NCBI RefSeq assembly: GCF_033955345.1
Contig: NZ_CP138332.1
Span: forward strand, 3,906,001 to 3,970,000
DNA from: Sphingobacterium bambusae
GTDB taxonomy: Bacteria; Bacteroidota; Bacteroidia; Sphingobacteriales; Sphingobacteriaceae
Length of the DNA: 64,000 bases
Direction: 5' to 3'
Below, one piece after another: positions 8,751 through 18,263 of the stretch. How positions within the stretch are numbered: position 1 is the stretch's first letter; every line of letters begins with the position of its first letter. A program made the translations under genes and the position numbers. The notes below the pieces were generated by a model that saw only the letters and a program-made list of their open reading frames with translations, had not been told where the DNA came from and searched no databases.

Positions 8751-10448
8751 ATGCTAACAAAGAAAATAAAGGTTATGAACAGTCTGTCAAAAAATACAAT
8801 GCTGTGCCTGGGGATCCTCAGTATACTGAGCTTGATATCGGCATGTAAGGGTATGTTTGATAATATCGACCCTTATGCTACGGAAGTGATCTATCCGGGC
8901 AAGTATGATACGATCACGGCTAAAATAGGCTTTGAACGGGTAGAGCTGGATCTGCTTAAGGCTGGCCGAATCCCGTCTAGCCAAATATCGCTGGGGAAAT
9001 CCTCCAAAACGGTGATCGAATATGATGGTAAACAAATGATTATCGATTCACTGGTGTCGTGGATCAATGTGCCCGATATGAAGCAGTCTAAGCTATACCG
9101 CATCCGCGTGTATACACTGGACGAGTATGAAAATAAATCGGTTCCGCAAGAGATTGCGGTGATTCCCTACACGTCGAGTGATCTCGCCAATCTGGTGGTG
9201 GCTTCCCCTCGTGTGCTGACTTCGCCCAATGCTGTTGTCGTTGACTGGACGACTTCACTCTCATCCATTCTCTTGGATTACCGCAGTCTCGAATACGAGT
9301 ACACCGACCAAGATGGGAAAACAATAAAGGGTACGCAGGGTGCGCGACCACGGATTTTTGCGGCAAACCTACAGGCAGGCCAGCCATTCCAATTAAAGAT
9401 GACCCATCATGTCACGCCCAAAGTTAATGGTGTGCCTATATTGGATTCCCTAGCGGTCTCGATGCCATTGGATATCACCATGCCGACCTCGTCTACGGTG
9501 TTCAATCCGGCAGAACGCGATATTTTGGCAGCAAATGGTATAAGCGTGTTCACCGCGGACGGTGTAGCTTCCTACAAGAAACTCTACTTCCCAGTGCACA
9601 CGAACACCTTGCAGGATTTGTTTTACTTCCCGAATATCGAAGAACTTGACCTCACGGGAGGCACCTTGTTTCCGCTAAAGACGCTAGACTATAATAGAAA
9701 TGATATCGTGAAGACGATTGGCGGCGGTACTTATTTGCCCTTCATTCGGAAAGTATCACCGATATCGAATGAAAATGCGCAGACCATGGTGGATCTCCTG
9801 AATTTGGGATTCATCAAGAAAATAAAATACGTGCCTAATTCATTGGGGATCGATCATCTTTTAAAGCCTTTTGATGAAAAAGGAATCGTGGAGTGGGTCA
9901 CAACGCCCGATGAATCCTTTATCCCGATGAATTTCTTTTTGGATGGAAAAGTACAGGATGCAACTGCCTGGGCGCTCGATATCGTAAATCCTGCAACTTC
10001 CCATCCTGCGGGAACGAATATTGTCAATCCGCTTCGCGTGACAATGAGGAATAGAAGTGGTTCCTTCGCGTTTGTGTTGCCGAAAGAATACCGGTTTAAC
10101 ATAGCCGAGTATCGCTACCTGAAGTTTAAAGTGTTTATGCCTGCCAAATCAACATTTGAAGGTATTTATGCACCTTATCAGCGCCTTTGGCCCCGTTTTA
10201 TGAATTATATGTGGGCATTCCCAAGTGAGAGTTCTTTTAGTCAGGAACTATGGCAACCAAATGCCAACGACTACAGAATTGCGGATGCAAACCTCGAAAA
10301 ATGGACCGATGTATCGGTAGATTTATCGTCTCGTGAGAGCGCACATAACCGCGTGGTCGTGATCAATATTGGCGGTGAACCGTCGTTGGATTTTAAGCCA
10401 CCGGTCGATATGGTTTATTACTTCTCCAACTTTAGGTTTTCGAAGTAA
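8751..10448 (+). CDS. DUF4998-type lipoprotein of the SusCD operon
   Basis: The lipoprotein signal has Cys32 counted from the first ATG (LISACKG). An ATG at 8775 (residue 9), preceded by AAAGG, gives a more typical signal peptide and may be the real start. The N-terminal domain resembles DUF4998: it follows DNIDPYATEVIYPGKYDTI and contains fibronectin-like strands. The C-terminal ~170 residues form another beta-rich, possibly carbohydrate-binding-like domain (KYLKFKVFMPAKSTFEGIYAP and VVINIGGEP). No enzyme motif is visible. It is the last gene of the operon and is followed 18 nt later by a strong terminator. It probably helps capture the ligand at the surface. Confidence 0.75.
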   Translation: MLTKKIKVMNSLSKNTMLCLGILSILSLISACKGMFDNIDPYATEVIYPGKYDTITAKIGFERVELDLLKAGRIPSSQISLGKSSKTVIEYDGKQMIIDSLVSWINVPDMKQSKLYRIRVYTLDEYENKSVPQEIAVIPYTSSDLANLVVASPRVLTSPNAVVVDWTTSLSSILLDYRSLEYEYTDQDGKTIKGTQGARPRIFAANLQAGQPFQLKMTHHVTPKVNGVPILDSLAVSMPLDITMPTSSTVFNPAERDILAANGISVFTADGVASYKKLYFPVHTNTLQDLFYFPNIEELDLTGGTLFPLKTLDYNRNDIVKTIGGGTYLPFIRKVSPISNENAQTMVDLLNLGFIKKIKYVPNSLGIDHLLKPFDEKGIVEWVTTPDESFIPMNFFLDGKVQDATAWALDIVNPATSHPAGTNIVNPLRVTMRNRSGSFAFVLPKEYRFNIAEYRYLKFKVFMPAKSTFEGIYAPYQRLWPRFMNYMWAFPSESSFSQELWQPNANDYRIADANLEKWTDVSVDLSSRESAHNRVVVINIGGEPSLDFKPPVDMVYYFSNFRFSK

Positions 10449-10466
10449 TAGGCTTGATTTTAGGCA

Positions 10467-10508
10467 GGCTGCGGTGCCAAAAGTTCGGCACCGCAGCCTT
10501 CTTTTTTT
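10467..10508 (+). terminator. strong intrinsic terminator of the SusCD operon
   Basis: A 12-bp perfect GC-rich stem (10467-10478 with 10487-10498) has an 8-nt loop and is followed by a T-rich tract. The opposite strand lacks a T-tract, so it acts on the plus strand only. Confidence 0.9.
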
Positions 10509-10562
10509 ATAGTGCTCAGCACAGACCTATATCTGTTGCGGTCATGCTTTTTATGTTCGCTT

Positions 10563-12092
10563 CTATTGAAGTAAATCTTTTAAAGTGTCGAGTTGGAGGT
10601 TGGAAAGGGAGTTGACCGTTTTTTCGTCATAGCTTCCATCAGGTTTCAGTAATAGATAGGAAGGAAAGCCGCCCATATTGAACATGGTCATTAACTCGCT
10701 TATAGCCTTCGAGTCTACAAATAGATGCGTGCCCGGTTGCTGTATTTCCAGCACTTTATTCTTCCATTGTTCTTCATCCGAGCCGCCTGATGTACAGAGG
10801 TAAACAAATTCTACAGGCAGGTTAGAAGCCTTTGCCTCTTCTTGCAGTTTCTTTGCATAGGGCATGGCCTGTATGCAAGGGACGCACCATGTCGCCCAGA
10901 TATCGATTAGAACCAGTTTGTTGGCATAGGCTGATCGAAGGTCTTTTAAAAGCGATTCGCCAGTCTGCTGTGGGCTACGGTAAAGCGATATGCCTGTTTG
11001 CGTTTTAATGCTTAGGCTACCCAAGGAGCTGCTGAGGGGCTTTTCTACTGTTGCTGAATGACTGATGGAATCAATCTGTGCTATTTTTTTTCTCAAGCTC
11101 GTCAGCTGTTCACTAAGGTAATCGCGCGACCAGTCGAAATGAAGAGAGGGGCTTATGGCTTCGTAATGCTGTGTCAAGTGCTTTAAGTCAGGATGTCCCA
11201 TATAAAGTTTCAGCAGATCAGCATACGCTGCTGGCAACGTTTCATCATAATATCTCGCAAGTGTTTCCAAATTAGATGTTTGTTTCGTCGCGCTGAATCC
11301 AACTTTTTTTAAATATAAACTCAATACTCGCAGATATGAATACGTATCGTTGGAAATGGCATACACGGGAGCGAGGATCGCTGGCGTGTCAATAAGGGGC
11401 TGATCGTGCCTTAGAAAATAGGCTATTTTCTTCGCATAGTAAGCCAGCGTACTTTCACCTGTTATTAACTCCCTATGCTGGTTTCCGTAGCGAGCGAAAA
11501 ATCTCTCCATTTGTTCATTTTGTAGCTTAAATAGACTGTCCAGCCCTGAAAGATATGTTGGCCTGTTGATGTCGAGAGCTTCGATTTGGGTCGGTATATC
11601 AGGTGTTTGTTCGCGCTGAAAAACAATGTATTGGTTTATTAAACGATTTTTATCCGCATCTTTACCGCCGAAGTCTACGCCGTCGCCGATCCAATAAACG
11701 AAATTTTTCTTCAGCTTTTCCAAGTCAAAAGTCAATGTCAGTTCTTCATTAGCCATCAGGCACAGCCGGGCATAGTCGCCCAAGGTAAACCATATCTGCC
11801 GATTGGGGAGGCGCTCGTTAAGTACAATTTGGAAGGATCCGTTTGCATCGGGCCTAATTTCGTAGGACGATTGGATAGGTTGACCGATATGTACCAAGCT
11901 GTATTTTATGCGTATGTTGGCCATTTCCTCCGCTGAAGCATGTATAATCTTACCACGGATGGTCGGTTGCGGTCTGGAGGCATAGTGCTGTGCAAATTCC
12001 GGATCGGTAATGGCTGCTGTGTCGCTATTTTGCTGTGCCAGCAGAAGCATGGGCAGCAAGGCGCAGATTAGGTACGCGGTTAGTTTTTTCAT
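10563..12092 (-). CDS. TlpA-like thioredoxin-fold lipid- or periplasm-facing protein
   Basis: A signal peptide (MKKLTAYLICALLPMLLLAQ) points to the periplasm. Residues ~40-125 form a beta-rich N-terminal domain of the kind found in Bacteroidota thiol-disulfide proteins, followed by a long helical middle. The C-terminal ~130 residues are a TlpA/ResA thioredoxin fold with the redox motif WCVPC (402-406) and GGFPSYLLLKPDG carrying the cis-Pro. Family role: reduction of protein or cytochrome disulfides in the periplasm. Its start overlaps the stop of the LytTR regulator by 4 nt, so it is translated from the same mRNA as the two-component system and may act on or be controlled by it. Length 509 residues. 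Confidence 0.85.
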   Translation of the reverse strand: MKKLTAYLICALLPMLLLAQQNSDTAAITDPEFAQHYASRPQPTIRGKIIHASAEEMANIRIKYSLVHIGQPIQSSYEIRPDANGSFQIVLNERLPNRQIWFTLGDYARLCLMANEELTLTFDLEKLKKNFVYWIGDGVDFGGKDADKNRLINQYIVFQREQTPDIPTQIEALDINRPTYLSGLDSLFKLQNEQMERFFARYGNQHRELITGESTLAYYAKKIAYFLRHDQPLIDTPAILAPVYAISNDTYSYLRVLSLYLKKVGFSATKQTSNLETLARYYDETLPAAYADLLKLYMGHPDLKHLTQHYEAISPSLHFDWSRDYLSEQLTSLRKKIAQIDSISHSATVEKPLSSSLGSLSIKTQTGISLYRSPQQTGESLLKDLRSAYANKLVLIDIWATWCVPCIQAMPYAKKLQEEAKASNLPVEFVYLCTSGGSDEEQWKNKVLEIQQPGTHLFVDSKAISELMTMFNMGGFPSYLLLKPDGSYDEKTVNSLSNLQLDTLKDLLQ

Positions 12093-12856
12093 GGCTTGAT
12101 GATGTTCTTTAAGGCGTTAAATATATATTCTTTTTTTTGTCGTGCTATAGGGATAATAAGGCCTCCATGCATGTGTATTTGCGGTGACTGCCCCTTGCTG
12201 AGCGATAGCAGGTAGCTCGGATTGATGAGGTGGCTTTGATGTGTGCGCAGAAAGCCGTATGGACTCAACAGCTCGTCGTATTCTTTCAGCGTTTTACTGA
12301 TGATGATACATTCGCCATCGAGGAGGTGTATTTCCGTGTAATTGTTGTCGGCTTGGCATCGCACAATCGATGAAACGGCAATGTAACGTGTCTCTCTTCC
12401 TGTTGGTAACGCTATTTTATGATCATCGGACACTTTGTTCAAGTTTTGGATGAGGTTTTCAAGATTGGCATTCCTTTTCTTTTCCTTTACCTTGTGCATG
12501 GCTTTCGCCAAGGCATTTTCCAACTCGGTAAAGTTTAATGGCTTCAAGAGATAATCCAATGCGGAGAACTTGATGGCCTGTATACCAAATTTATCATAAG
12601 CCGTCACGAAAATAACTTCAAAATTCCGTTCACCAAGCTCCTGCAGGAGATCAAATCCGTTCTTTTGCGGCATTTGTATGTCGAGGAAGATAAGTTCGGG
12701 CTGTCGTTCCTTAATCAGTGCTACCGCCTCATCAGCATGACAGGCTGTGCATAGCAAACGCATACTATCCGCATGCTTGCTGAGGTAGTCTTTAAGTACT
12801 TCGATATTGTTTGGCTCATCATCCACGATGAGGTAGCTTATGCGTTGATCAGGCAT
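12089..12856 (-). CDS. LytTR family response regulator
   Basis: The receiver domain (about 1-125) has the acidic pair VDDE (11-14), phospho-acceptor Asp59 in IFLDIQMP, Thr in FVTAYD and Lys in LLKPL. The C-terminal LytTR DNA-binding domain (about 150-255) contains RYIAVSSIVRCQADNNYTEIHL and FLRTHQSHLINPSYL. By family knowledge it binds direct repeats upstream of target genes. It overlaps the 3' end of the sensor kinase gene by 8 nt and is followed by the TlpA-like gene with a 4-nt overlap, giving a tight kinase-regulator-thioredoxin operon. Confidence 0.95.
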   Translation of the reverse strand: MPDQRISYLIVDDEPNNIEVLKDYLSKHADSMRLLCTACHADEAVALIKERQPELIFLDIQMPQKNGFDLLQELGERNFEVIFVTAYDKFGIQAIKFSALDYLLKPLNFTELENALAKAMHKVKEKKRNANLENLIQNLNKVSDDHKIALPTGRETRYIAVSSIVRCQADNNYTEIHLLDGECIIISKTLKEYDELLSPYGFLRTHQSHLINPSYLLSLSKGQSPQIHMHGGLIIPIARQKKEYIFNALKNIIKP

Positions 12857-14591
12857 GGTTAATCCAATTTGAAATGCTTATCGTAATTTTTGTATTTCCG
12901 GGTTGGGAACTGATCTGCATACGGAAATCATTTTCCGGGTAGAGTTGTCCTAATAATAAAAGACGTTCGCGCGTCAAGCGTAGTCCGTAACCACTTTTGC
13001 TCGGTGGGGAGCTTTCTGTAAAGCCCATGCCATTATCTGCTACCGAAAGCAGCAGCGATTGCTCTTGTTGTTCGAAGCTGACGACAATCAAGCCCTCGAG
13101 GCCTCTTGTAGCGATACCGTGCTTCACGGCATTTTCTACCAAGGGCTGCAATAGGAATGTGGGGATTTCGACAAGATCACTGTGCACCGTTAGCTCGTTT
13201 TTTATTTGGTAGTGCATACCAAACCGGAGCTGTTCCATCTTCAGGTAATCGTCCAGCAATTGTATCTCTTGGCTGAGCACATTCATCTGTTTTTCGGCAT
13301 TTTCCAAGCTGGCTCTTGTCAAAGATGAAAACTTACTGAGGTAATAGTTTGTGGCTTCGAGCTCGTTCTTCTGGATCAAGTTTTGGATGGAGTTGATAGC
13401 ATTGAACATAAAGTGTGGATTTAGCTGTGCTTGAATGTTCCTGATCTGCAGGCTGGCCGATTGTCGTTGCTGTTCCACCTTTATTAGTCGCCTGCGGGCG
13501 CTGAAGCGCATAAAGAAAAATAACAAAGCGACGATTCCGATAAAGATGATTAGTACGATCCAAAAGGATTGGCTGTGTACAGATTTGGGCGGAACGATAT
13601 GGTATGCTATACGCAAAATATCGGCATCTGTATACTTGCGCAGGTGACCACATTTGTGGATCAACAGTTCATAGTCGCCTACGCTATTGAAATATTCTTT
13701 GGGGACTAAGTATCTGTTTTCTTGCGTCCACCACTCCAGTCCAATTGTATCTCTTTTGTTATCGATGGTTCGGATCAGGTTAATGGAATAGGGTGTTGTT
13801 TGATGGTTTGCAAAGGTCAGCTCCATGCCCTGCAAACTGTCCTTTTCGAATTGCATGGCCAAGGGTGCGTCCGTGCGTCCGGTATTTGATAGCATGTAGT
13901 GCTTATTGAGCTTCGGATCCAGTAGATTAAGGTAGCCATACGCTCCAATTCCGGAGGCGGTAATTTGTTCCAATACAGGCTTTTTGTTTTTGCGCCAATC
14001 TATCAGATATCCCTCCCGAATGCCTACCTGCTTTTTATGGCGCACCTCCACCATAATCAACTTTTCAGGATAGTTGAAGGTTCCGATGGCCGCAAAGGGC
14101 ACTTTCGCACCATATTTCATGGAGAGCGCCGGAATAGGGGACCATGGAATCAGCTCGACGCTATCATTTTCTACGATCCGATAAACGAAATCTTGTAGAT
14201 TGTTTTTATTGATGCCCATAGCGATGATTGTCGCGTCCGAACTATCGGGGATTAAGTAGCTGTGGTATGTTTTCGAGATATTTTGGACGTTGGCACTGAA
14301 GTAGTTTTTTAGTTTCGGATGAAGCTTGATGCCCAAGATAATTGGGGAGTTTGGGCGGTAATCTAGACCTTTTCCTGGCAGCTTAACGCTGTTGTCTAGT
14401 TTCTCGAAGATATGCCAGATATATTTATCGGACGTACTCAACGTGATTTCATTTCGTACCATCATGCGGGAATCGGTATAGACAGCATGAAAATCGAAGT
14501 TGTCGCCGAAATAGTAGTCGTTTCCTTCGGAGTCTTGCGCTCGCGCAACAAGTAAGGGTAATAGCATGATTAATAATAGTATTCGCTGCAT
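12849..14591 (-). CDS. LytS-type sensor histidine kinase with large periplasmic domain
   Basis: A cleavable or anchoring signal sequence (1-18) leads into a ~320-residue periplasmic beta-rich domain that I do not recognise. One membrane helix follows (343-361), then a short coiled region and the His_kinase domain with the phospho-acceptor His393 in QAQLNPHFMFNAINS, the N-box LLQPLVENAVKHG, and G-boxes DNGMGF and GYGLRLTRERL. Family role: signal sensing outside the inner membrane and phosphotransfer to the LytTR regulator encoded next. Length 580 residues. The ligand is unknown. It is the first gene of the operon; upstream bases 14592-14803 showed no clear promoter for it. Confidence 0.9.
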   Translation of the reverse strand: MQRILLLIMLLPLLVARAQDSEGNDYYFGDNFDFHAVYTDSRMMVRNEITLSTSDKYIWHIFEKLDNSVKLPGKGLDYRPNSPIILGIKLHPKLKNYFSANVQNISKTYHSYLIPDSSDATIIAMGINKNNLQDFVYRIVENDSVELIPWSPIPALSMKYGAKVPFAAIGTFNYPEKLIMVEVRHKKQVGIREGYLIDWRKNKKPVLEQITASGIGAYGYLNLLDPKLNKHYMLSNTGRTDAPLAMQFEKDSLQGMELTFANHQTTPYSINLIRTIDNKRDTIGLEWWTQENRYLVPKEYFNSVGDYELLIHKCGHLRKYTDADILRIAYHIVPPKSVHSQSFWIVLIIFIGIVALLFFFMRFSARRRLIKVEQQRQSASLQIRNIQAQLNPHFMFNAINSIQNLIQKNELEATNYYLSKFSSLTRASLENAEKQMNVLSQEIQLLDDYLKMEQLRFGMHYQIKNELTVHSDLVEIPTFLLQPLVENAVKHGIATRGLEGLIVVSFEQQEQSLLLSVADNGMGFTESSPPSKSGYGLRLTRERLLLLGQLYPENDFRMQISSQPGNTKITISISNWINHA

Positions 14592-14803
14592 TCTTTAGGG
14601 CTTATAGCTCGAAGATGCTTAAATAAATTGAGATGTAAAACAGCAATGAGCAATTGGGATACTGTGGCGAGTATTTGGAAGAATAAGGGGCTAAGGGAGG
14701 CATTCAGATAAACCTAGCTTCGCCAATGGCGCGGATTGGGCAATGTTGGAGTGGTAGGATAAGCTTATGTTGCTTACATATCTATACATATTGATTTTTT
14801 TAT

Positions 14804-14811
14804 TAATTTTG
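14804..14811 (+). promoter_or_regulatory. -7 element of the TPM-lipoprotein gene
   Basis: TAATTTTG matches the Bacteroidota TAnnTTTG element 43 nt before the ATG at 14855. No TTG lies at the ideal 19-21 bp distance, so the promoter is only partly supported. The position argues against the alternative upstream start at 14767. Confidence 0.4.
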
Positions 14812-14854
14812 GATTGGCATACGGGATCGTTCGCTACCAATAATTTATCCAACA

Positions 14855-15427
14855 ATGGCAAAACACCTTATATTTATTACCTGTTTATTATTCGCGTTTG
14901 TATTGTCGAGTTGCCAAAACAAAAACAAAATCAACGGCCATTGGCAAGAAATACCAGATCATGTTGGCTGGATAAATGACTTTGAGGATGTGTTGAGCGC
15001 TGAAGAGGAGACGAATTTAACGCAGTTGGTTAAAAACTATGAAAAAGGAACCAGCGTAGAGATAGCTGTTATCACCATTCCTGCTACAGCAGTGGAGGCA
15101 GATAAGTTTGATGACTTGGTACTGCGTATTGCAAATGAATGGGGAGTAGGCAAAGCCGAAAAGAACAATGGGATCCTAATTGGCATATCCAAGGGGCACA
15201 AAACGATTCGAATCTCGAACGGATATGGAATCGAGAAGGTACTGACCGATGAACAAACGAAAGACATTATTACTGATTTTTTTATACCGAATTTCAGGAA
15301 AGGCGATTTTTACAACGGTCTGTCCAATGGAATTGAAGCGTTGATCAAGGCCTTGAATGTGGAGAAAAATGCTGTAGGTGCGATTGTGTATCAAAACCTC
15401 AATTTCGAACTGGGTAAATCTTCATGA
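14855..15427 (+). CDS. TPM domain lipoprotein
   Basis: The lipoprotein signal ends VLSSC (Cys20). The body is a single TPM (YgcG/Psb32-like) domain: GWINDFEDVLSAEEETNL, then GTSVEIAVITIPAT, NNGILIGISKGHKTIRISNGYGIEKVLTDEQ, and the ending FRKGDFYNGLSNGIEALIKAL. TPM proteins are small membrane-attached proteins whose biochemical role is poorly defined; some have been reported as phosphatase-like or linked to envelope maintenance. There is no C-terminal membrane helix, so the lipid anchor holds it. The next gene starts 38 nt downstream on the same strand and may be co-transcribed. Confidence 0.85.
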   Translation: MAKHLIFITCLLFAFVLSSCQNKNKINGHWQEIPDHVGWINDFEDVLSAEEETNLTQLVKNYEKGTSVEIAVITIPATAVEADKFDDLVLRIANEWGVGKAEKNNGILIGISKGHKTIRISNGYGIEKVLTDEQTKDIITDFFIPNFRKGDFYNGLSNGIEALIKALNVEKNAVGAIVYQNLNFELGKSS

Positions 15428-15465
15428 AAAATAGCAAAGATGATAGAAGCTAGATACCTATTTTT

Positions 15466-16029
15466 ATGAAAAACTTAAATACGAACCAAAAGATTGGTCT
15501 GTCCAAAAGCATGAAAAAAGATTTGCTGATTAGAATGCTTGTGATTTGGTTTGCTTTTTTTTTGCCGGTTGTTGAATTTGTTCGGAAATATATCTCGTCT
15601 CCCGGACCGATAGACTTCGCATTTATGGTAACTGTATTCAGTTACGCACTTTTATTATTGTTGTTTTATCTATTTCTTACATCCTTTTTTTCGAACTGGG
15701 CAATTAGGCTGCAGGAAGAAGGTATTGTAATAAAATTCCTCTCTATACCTCAACTAATTCGGTATAGCGACATCGAAGCCGTTGGAGTGGTTGTTTTTAA
15801 ACGGCGTCAATGTATGCAGCTGACATTATTGGCGGATGCCAAGCTATCTGCTGTGGCAAGGCTGTTGAAATTTCGTTTTGCTAAAACCACGAAAGGTGGT
15901 CAGCGAGCCATTCTTCTTAATCTTGCTGATTATAAGATGGAACCGCAACTGTTGGTGAAGCTGATCAGCGATGCGGTGGCTCAATTAAGAGATACAACAC
16001 AAACGAGGGATAGAGAGGAGGACATATAG
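15466..16029 (+). CDS. two-helix membrane protein with PH-like C-terminal domain
   Basis: I do not recognise a named family. Two hydrophobic helices are visible (about residues 24-42 and 52-74), then a soluble domain that begins NWAIRLQEEGIVIKFLSIPQLIRYSDIEAVGV. That pattern is typical of bacterial PH-like domains (bPH), where a short strand-rich unit follows paired helices. The C-terminus is charged (TQTRDREEDI). Length 187 residues. It lies 38 nt after the TPM lipoprotein gene on the same strand, so an envelope-related role is a reasonable guess, but no function can be assigned. Confidence 0.6.
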   Translation: MKNLNTNQKIGLSKSMKKDLLIRMLVIWFAFFLPVVEFVRKYISSPGPIDFAFMVTVFSYALLLLLFYLFLTSFFSNWAIRLQEEGIVIKFLSIPQLIRYSDIEAVGVVVFKRRQCMQLTLLADAKLSAVARLLKFRFAKTTKGGQRAILLNLADYKMEPQLLVKLISDAVAQLRDTTQTRDREEDI

Positions 16030-16137
16030 CCGATCTGTTTAAGCCAAGTTGGTAGGTGGTGGAAGCCGAATAAATATTTTTTTCGTAAGTTACTGTCGTA
16101 AAACACATCGCTATCTACTAACAGAAAAATACACGAT

Positions 16138-16488
16138 ATGCTGAAAGCTATTATTCCTAAACTCCCGATGCGCGATAAAGCTGCCACAAAAGCTTTCTAT
16201 ATCGAAAGCCTTCAATTCAGTGAAATTGGCGATTACGGGGATTATCTATTGATCCGAAAGGATAATATCGAGATTCACTTCTTTTTATTTGAAGCGCTTG
16301 ATCCAGTTCAAAATTATGGACAGATTTATATCCGTGTAGCGGATATACGAACGCTCTACCAAGGCTATTTGGATCGCGGTATTTCCATACATCCGAACGG
16401 ACCTTTAACAATAAAGCCCTGGGGGCAACAGGAGTTTTCCTTGCTCGACCCAGATAATAATTTGCTCACTTTTGGAGAAAGCAGTTAG
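16138..16488 (+). CDS. VOC (glyoxalase/bleomycin-resistance) family protein
   Basis: A single vicinal-oxygen-chelate domain of 116 residues: N-terminal KLPMRDKAATKAFYIESLQF, central YLLIRKDNIEIHFFLFE, then IYIRVADIRTLYQGYLDRG and the closing strand EFSLLDPDNNLLTFGE. This order matches bleomycin-resistance-like members, which act as dimers and bind drug in the dimer cleft. The His in IEIHFF and the final Glu sit where VOC metal ligands usually are. Substrate cannot be told: it may be a resistance protein, a small-molecule lyase or a binding protein. It stands alone, 108 nt after the preceding gene. Confidence 0.8.
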   Translation: MLKAIIPKLPMRDKAATKAFYIESLQFSEIGDYGDYLLIRKDNIEIHFFLFEALDPVQNYGQIYIRVADIRTLYQGYLDRGISIHPNGPLTIKPWGQQEFSLLDPDNNLLTFGESS

Positions 16489-16492
16489 CAAG

Positions 16493-16511
16493 GGGTTGCA
16501 AAATGCAACCC
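16493..16511 (+). other. 8-bp hairpin after the VOC gene
   Basis: GGGTTGCA, a 3-nt loop and TGCAACCC form a perfect hairpin 4 nt after the VOC stop codon. No T-tract follows, so it is a weak terminator candidate or a 3'-end stabiliser. Confidence 0.4.
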
Positions 16512-16583
16512 GGCAGATATATGTTTCCACTATTTGTAGTTCCTTCTGGTGAGTATTTTTTTAATTAACTGAATTATAGTTTT

Positions 16584-18263
16584 TTATATATTATTTTTCT
16601 TTAATTCATTTACTGCATGATCCACAGCTCTTGCTGTTAACGCCATATAGGTTAGCGAAGGATTTTGACAAGCAGAAGATGTCATGCAAGCGCCATCGGT
16701 CACGAAAATATTCAGACAATCCCAGACTTGATTCCACTTATTTAACACCGAGGTCTTAGGATCCGTCCCCATGCGCGCCGTGCCCATTTCATGAATCCCG
16801 TGCCCGATAGCATGCCCACTATCCCAGCCTCCTATGTTTTTCACACCGGCCTTTTCCAACATTTCTTTCAACTCATGTTGTATATCTTTACGCATCTTCC
16901 ATTCATTGTCCTTCAATTCCGCATCCATCGCCAATATGGGCAGTCCCCATTTGTCCTGCTTGGTTTTATCTAATGAAATTTTATTTTCATGGTAGGGAAG
17001 TATCTCGCCGAAGCCTGTCGCACCTACGCTCCAAACACCGGGCTCTGTCAATGCATCTTTGAAAGCGCCTCCTAAACTCATTTCTGCAACGCTCCTGCTC
17101 CATCCCTCCCGATTTGCACTGCCTTGATAGCCAAATCCGCGAAGGTAGTCTCTTTTGTCACCGGCCAAATTCACAAACCTCGGAATGTAAAAACCATTCG
17201 CCCTTCTGCCGTAAACATATTTATCTTCATAGCCTTCGATAATACCGCCCGCACCAACGTTGTAGTGATGGTCCATTACGTTGTGTCCTAGTTCGCCACT
17301 TGAACTTCCTAATCCATCGGGCCAAACATCGGTTGCAGAATTAAATAATATCCAAGTGCTGTTGAGTGCTGACGCGCATAGGAAAACAATTTTGCTTTTT
17401 ATTTCGTAGGTTTTGTTGTCTTCGGTATCCAGAATCTCTACACCTTTAGCCCTCTTGGTAGCTTTATCATATAAGACCTTTGTTACCAATGAATAGGGGC
17501 GAATGGTTAAATTCCCCGTTTTCTTCGCTGCGGGAAGTGTAGACGATTGCGTGCTAAAATAGCCTCCAAAGGGGCAGCCTTCCCAACACCTGTTTCTATA
17601 TTGGCAGTTCACCCTTCCCTCAATGGGCTTCGTAAGGTTTGCTACCCGTCCGATAATCAGGTGACGCTTCGAATCATATTCTTTTTTGATCCGTTCGGCC
17701 ATATCTTTCTCTACGCAGTTTAACTCCATTGCTGGCAGAAACTGTCCATCCGGAAGATGCGGTAAATGCTCTATCGATCCGCTTATTCCGGCAAACTTCT
17801 CCACATAATCATACCACGGAGCCAAATCTGCATAGCCAATGGGCCACGGAACCGCGATTCCATCCTTTTCATTGGCTTCAAAATCCATTTGACTTAACCG
17901 ATACGACTGCCGACCCCATAAAATAGATCGCCCCCCCATGCGGTAACTACGCCACCAAGTGAATGGTTTTATTTCCGTGTAGGGATTGTCCTGTTCGTTG
18001 GCCCAACCATCCATCACCACTTCTGAAGCAGCCCATCCACGATGTATGGCTGGATATGTCTTCTTTTGCTCGATTGTGGTTTTGCCGCGGTGGGGAATCT
18101 CCCAAGGATCTTTGTTAGCCGTTTTGTAGTCCTTGACATGATCGTAAGGACCGCCTCGTTCCAATAATAGCACTTTCAATCCTTTCTCACACAGTTCTTT
18201 TGCTGCCCAACCTCCGCTAATACCGGATCCAACGACGATGGCGTCATACGTGGTGTTTTCCAT
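16584..18263 (-). CDS. GMC family FAD-dependent oxidoreductase
   Basis: The N-terminal Rossmann motif VVGSGISGGWAAKELCEKG (10-28) binds FAD, and WWRSYRMGGRSILWGRQSYR is the second GMC signature. A Cys-containing stretch NCQYRNRCWEGCPFGGY is typical of the gluconate 2-dehydrogenase-like branch. The C-terminal catalytic pair is His491 (HEMGTARMG) and Asn534 (NPSLTYMAL). Family role: oxidation of sugar or polyol hydroxyls. In Bacteroidota this branch is usually encoded with a gluconate 2-dehydrogenase subunit-3 protein that carries the export signal, but none is found next to it here, and it has no signal peptide of its own. The subunit may lie elsewhere. Length 559 residues. Confidence 0.9.
   Translation of the reverse strand: MENTTYDAIVVGSGISGGWAAKELCEKGLKVLLLERGGPYDHVKDYKTANKDPWEIPHRGKTTIEQKKTYPAIHRGWAASEVVMDGWANEQDNPYTEIKPFTWWRSYRMGGRSILWGRQSYRLSQMDFEANEKDGIAVPWPIGYADLAPWYDYVEKFAGISGSIEHLPHLPDGQFLPAMELNCVEKDMAERIKKEYDSKRHLIIGRVANLTKPIEGRVNCQYRNRCWEGCPFGGYFSTQSSTLPAAKKTGNLTIRPYSLVTKVLYDKATKRAKGVEILDTEDNKTYEIKSKIVFLCASALNSTWILFNSATDVWPDGLGSSSGELGHNVMDHHYNVGAGGIIEGYEDKYVYGRRANGFYIPRFVNLAGDKRDYLRGFGYQGSANREGWSRSVAEMSLGGAFKDALTEPGVWSVGATGFGEILPYHENKISLDKTKQDKWGLPILAMDAELKDNEWKMRKDIQHELKEMLEKAGVKNIGGWDSGHAIGHGIHEMGTARMGTDPKTSVLNKWNQVWDCLNIFVTDGACMTSSACQNPSLTYMALTARAVDHAVNELKKNNI

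Noticed and set aside
10467-10508. Hairpin acting for the convergent thioredoxin-like gene
   Set aside because: The minus-strand side has no T-tract, so only plus-strand termination is supported.
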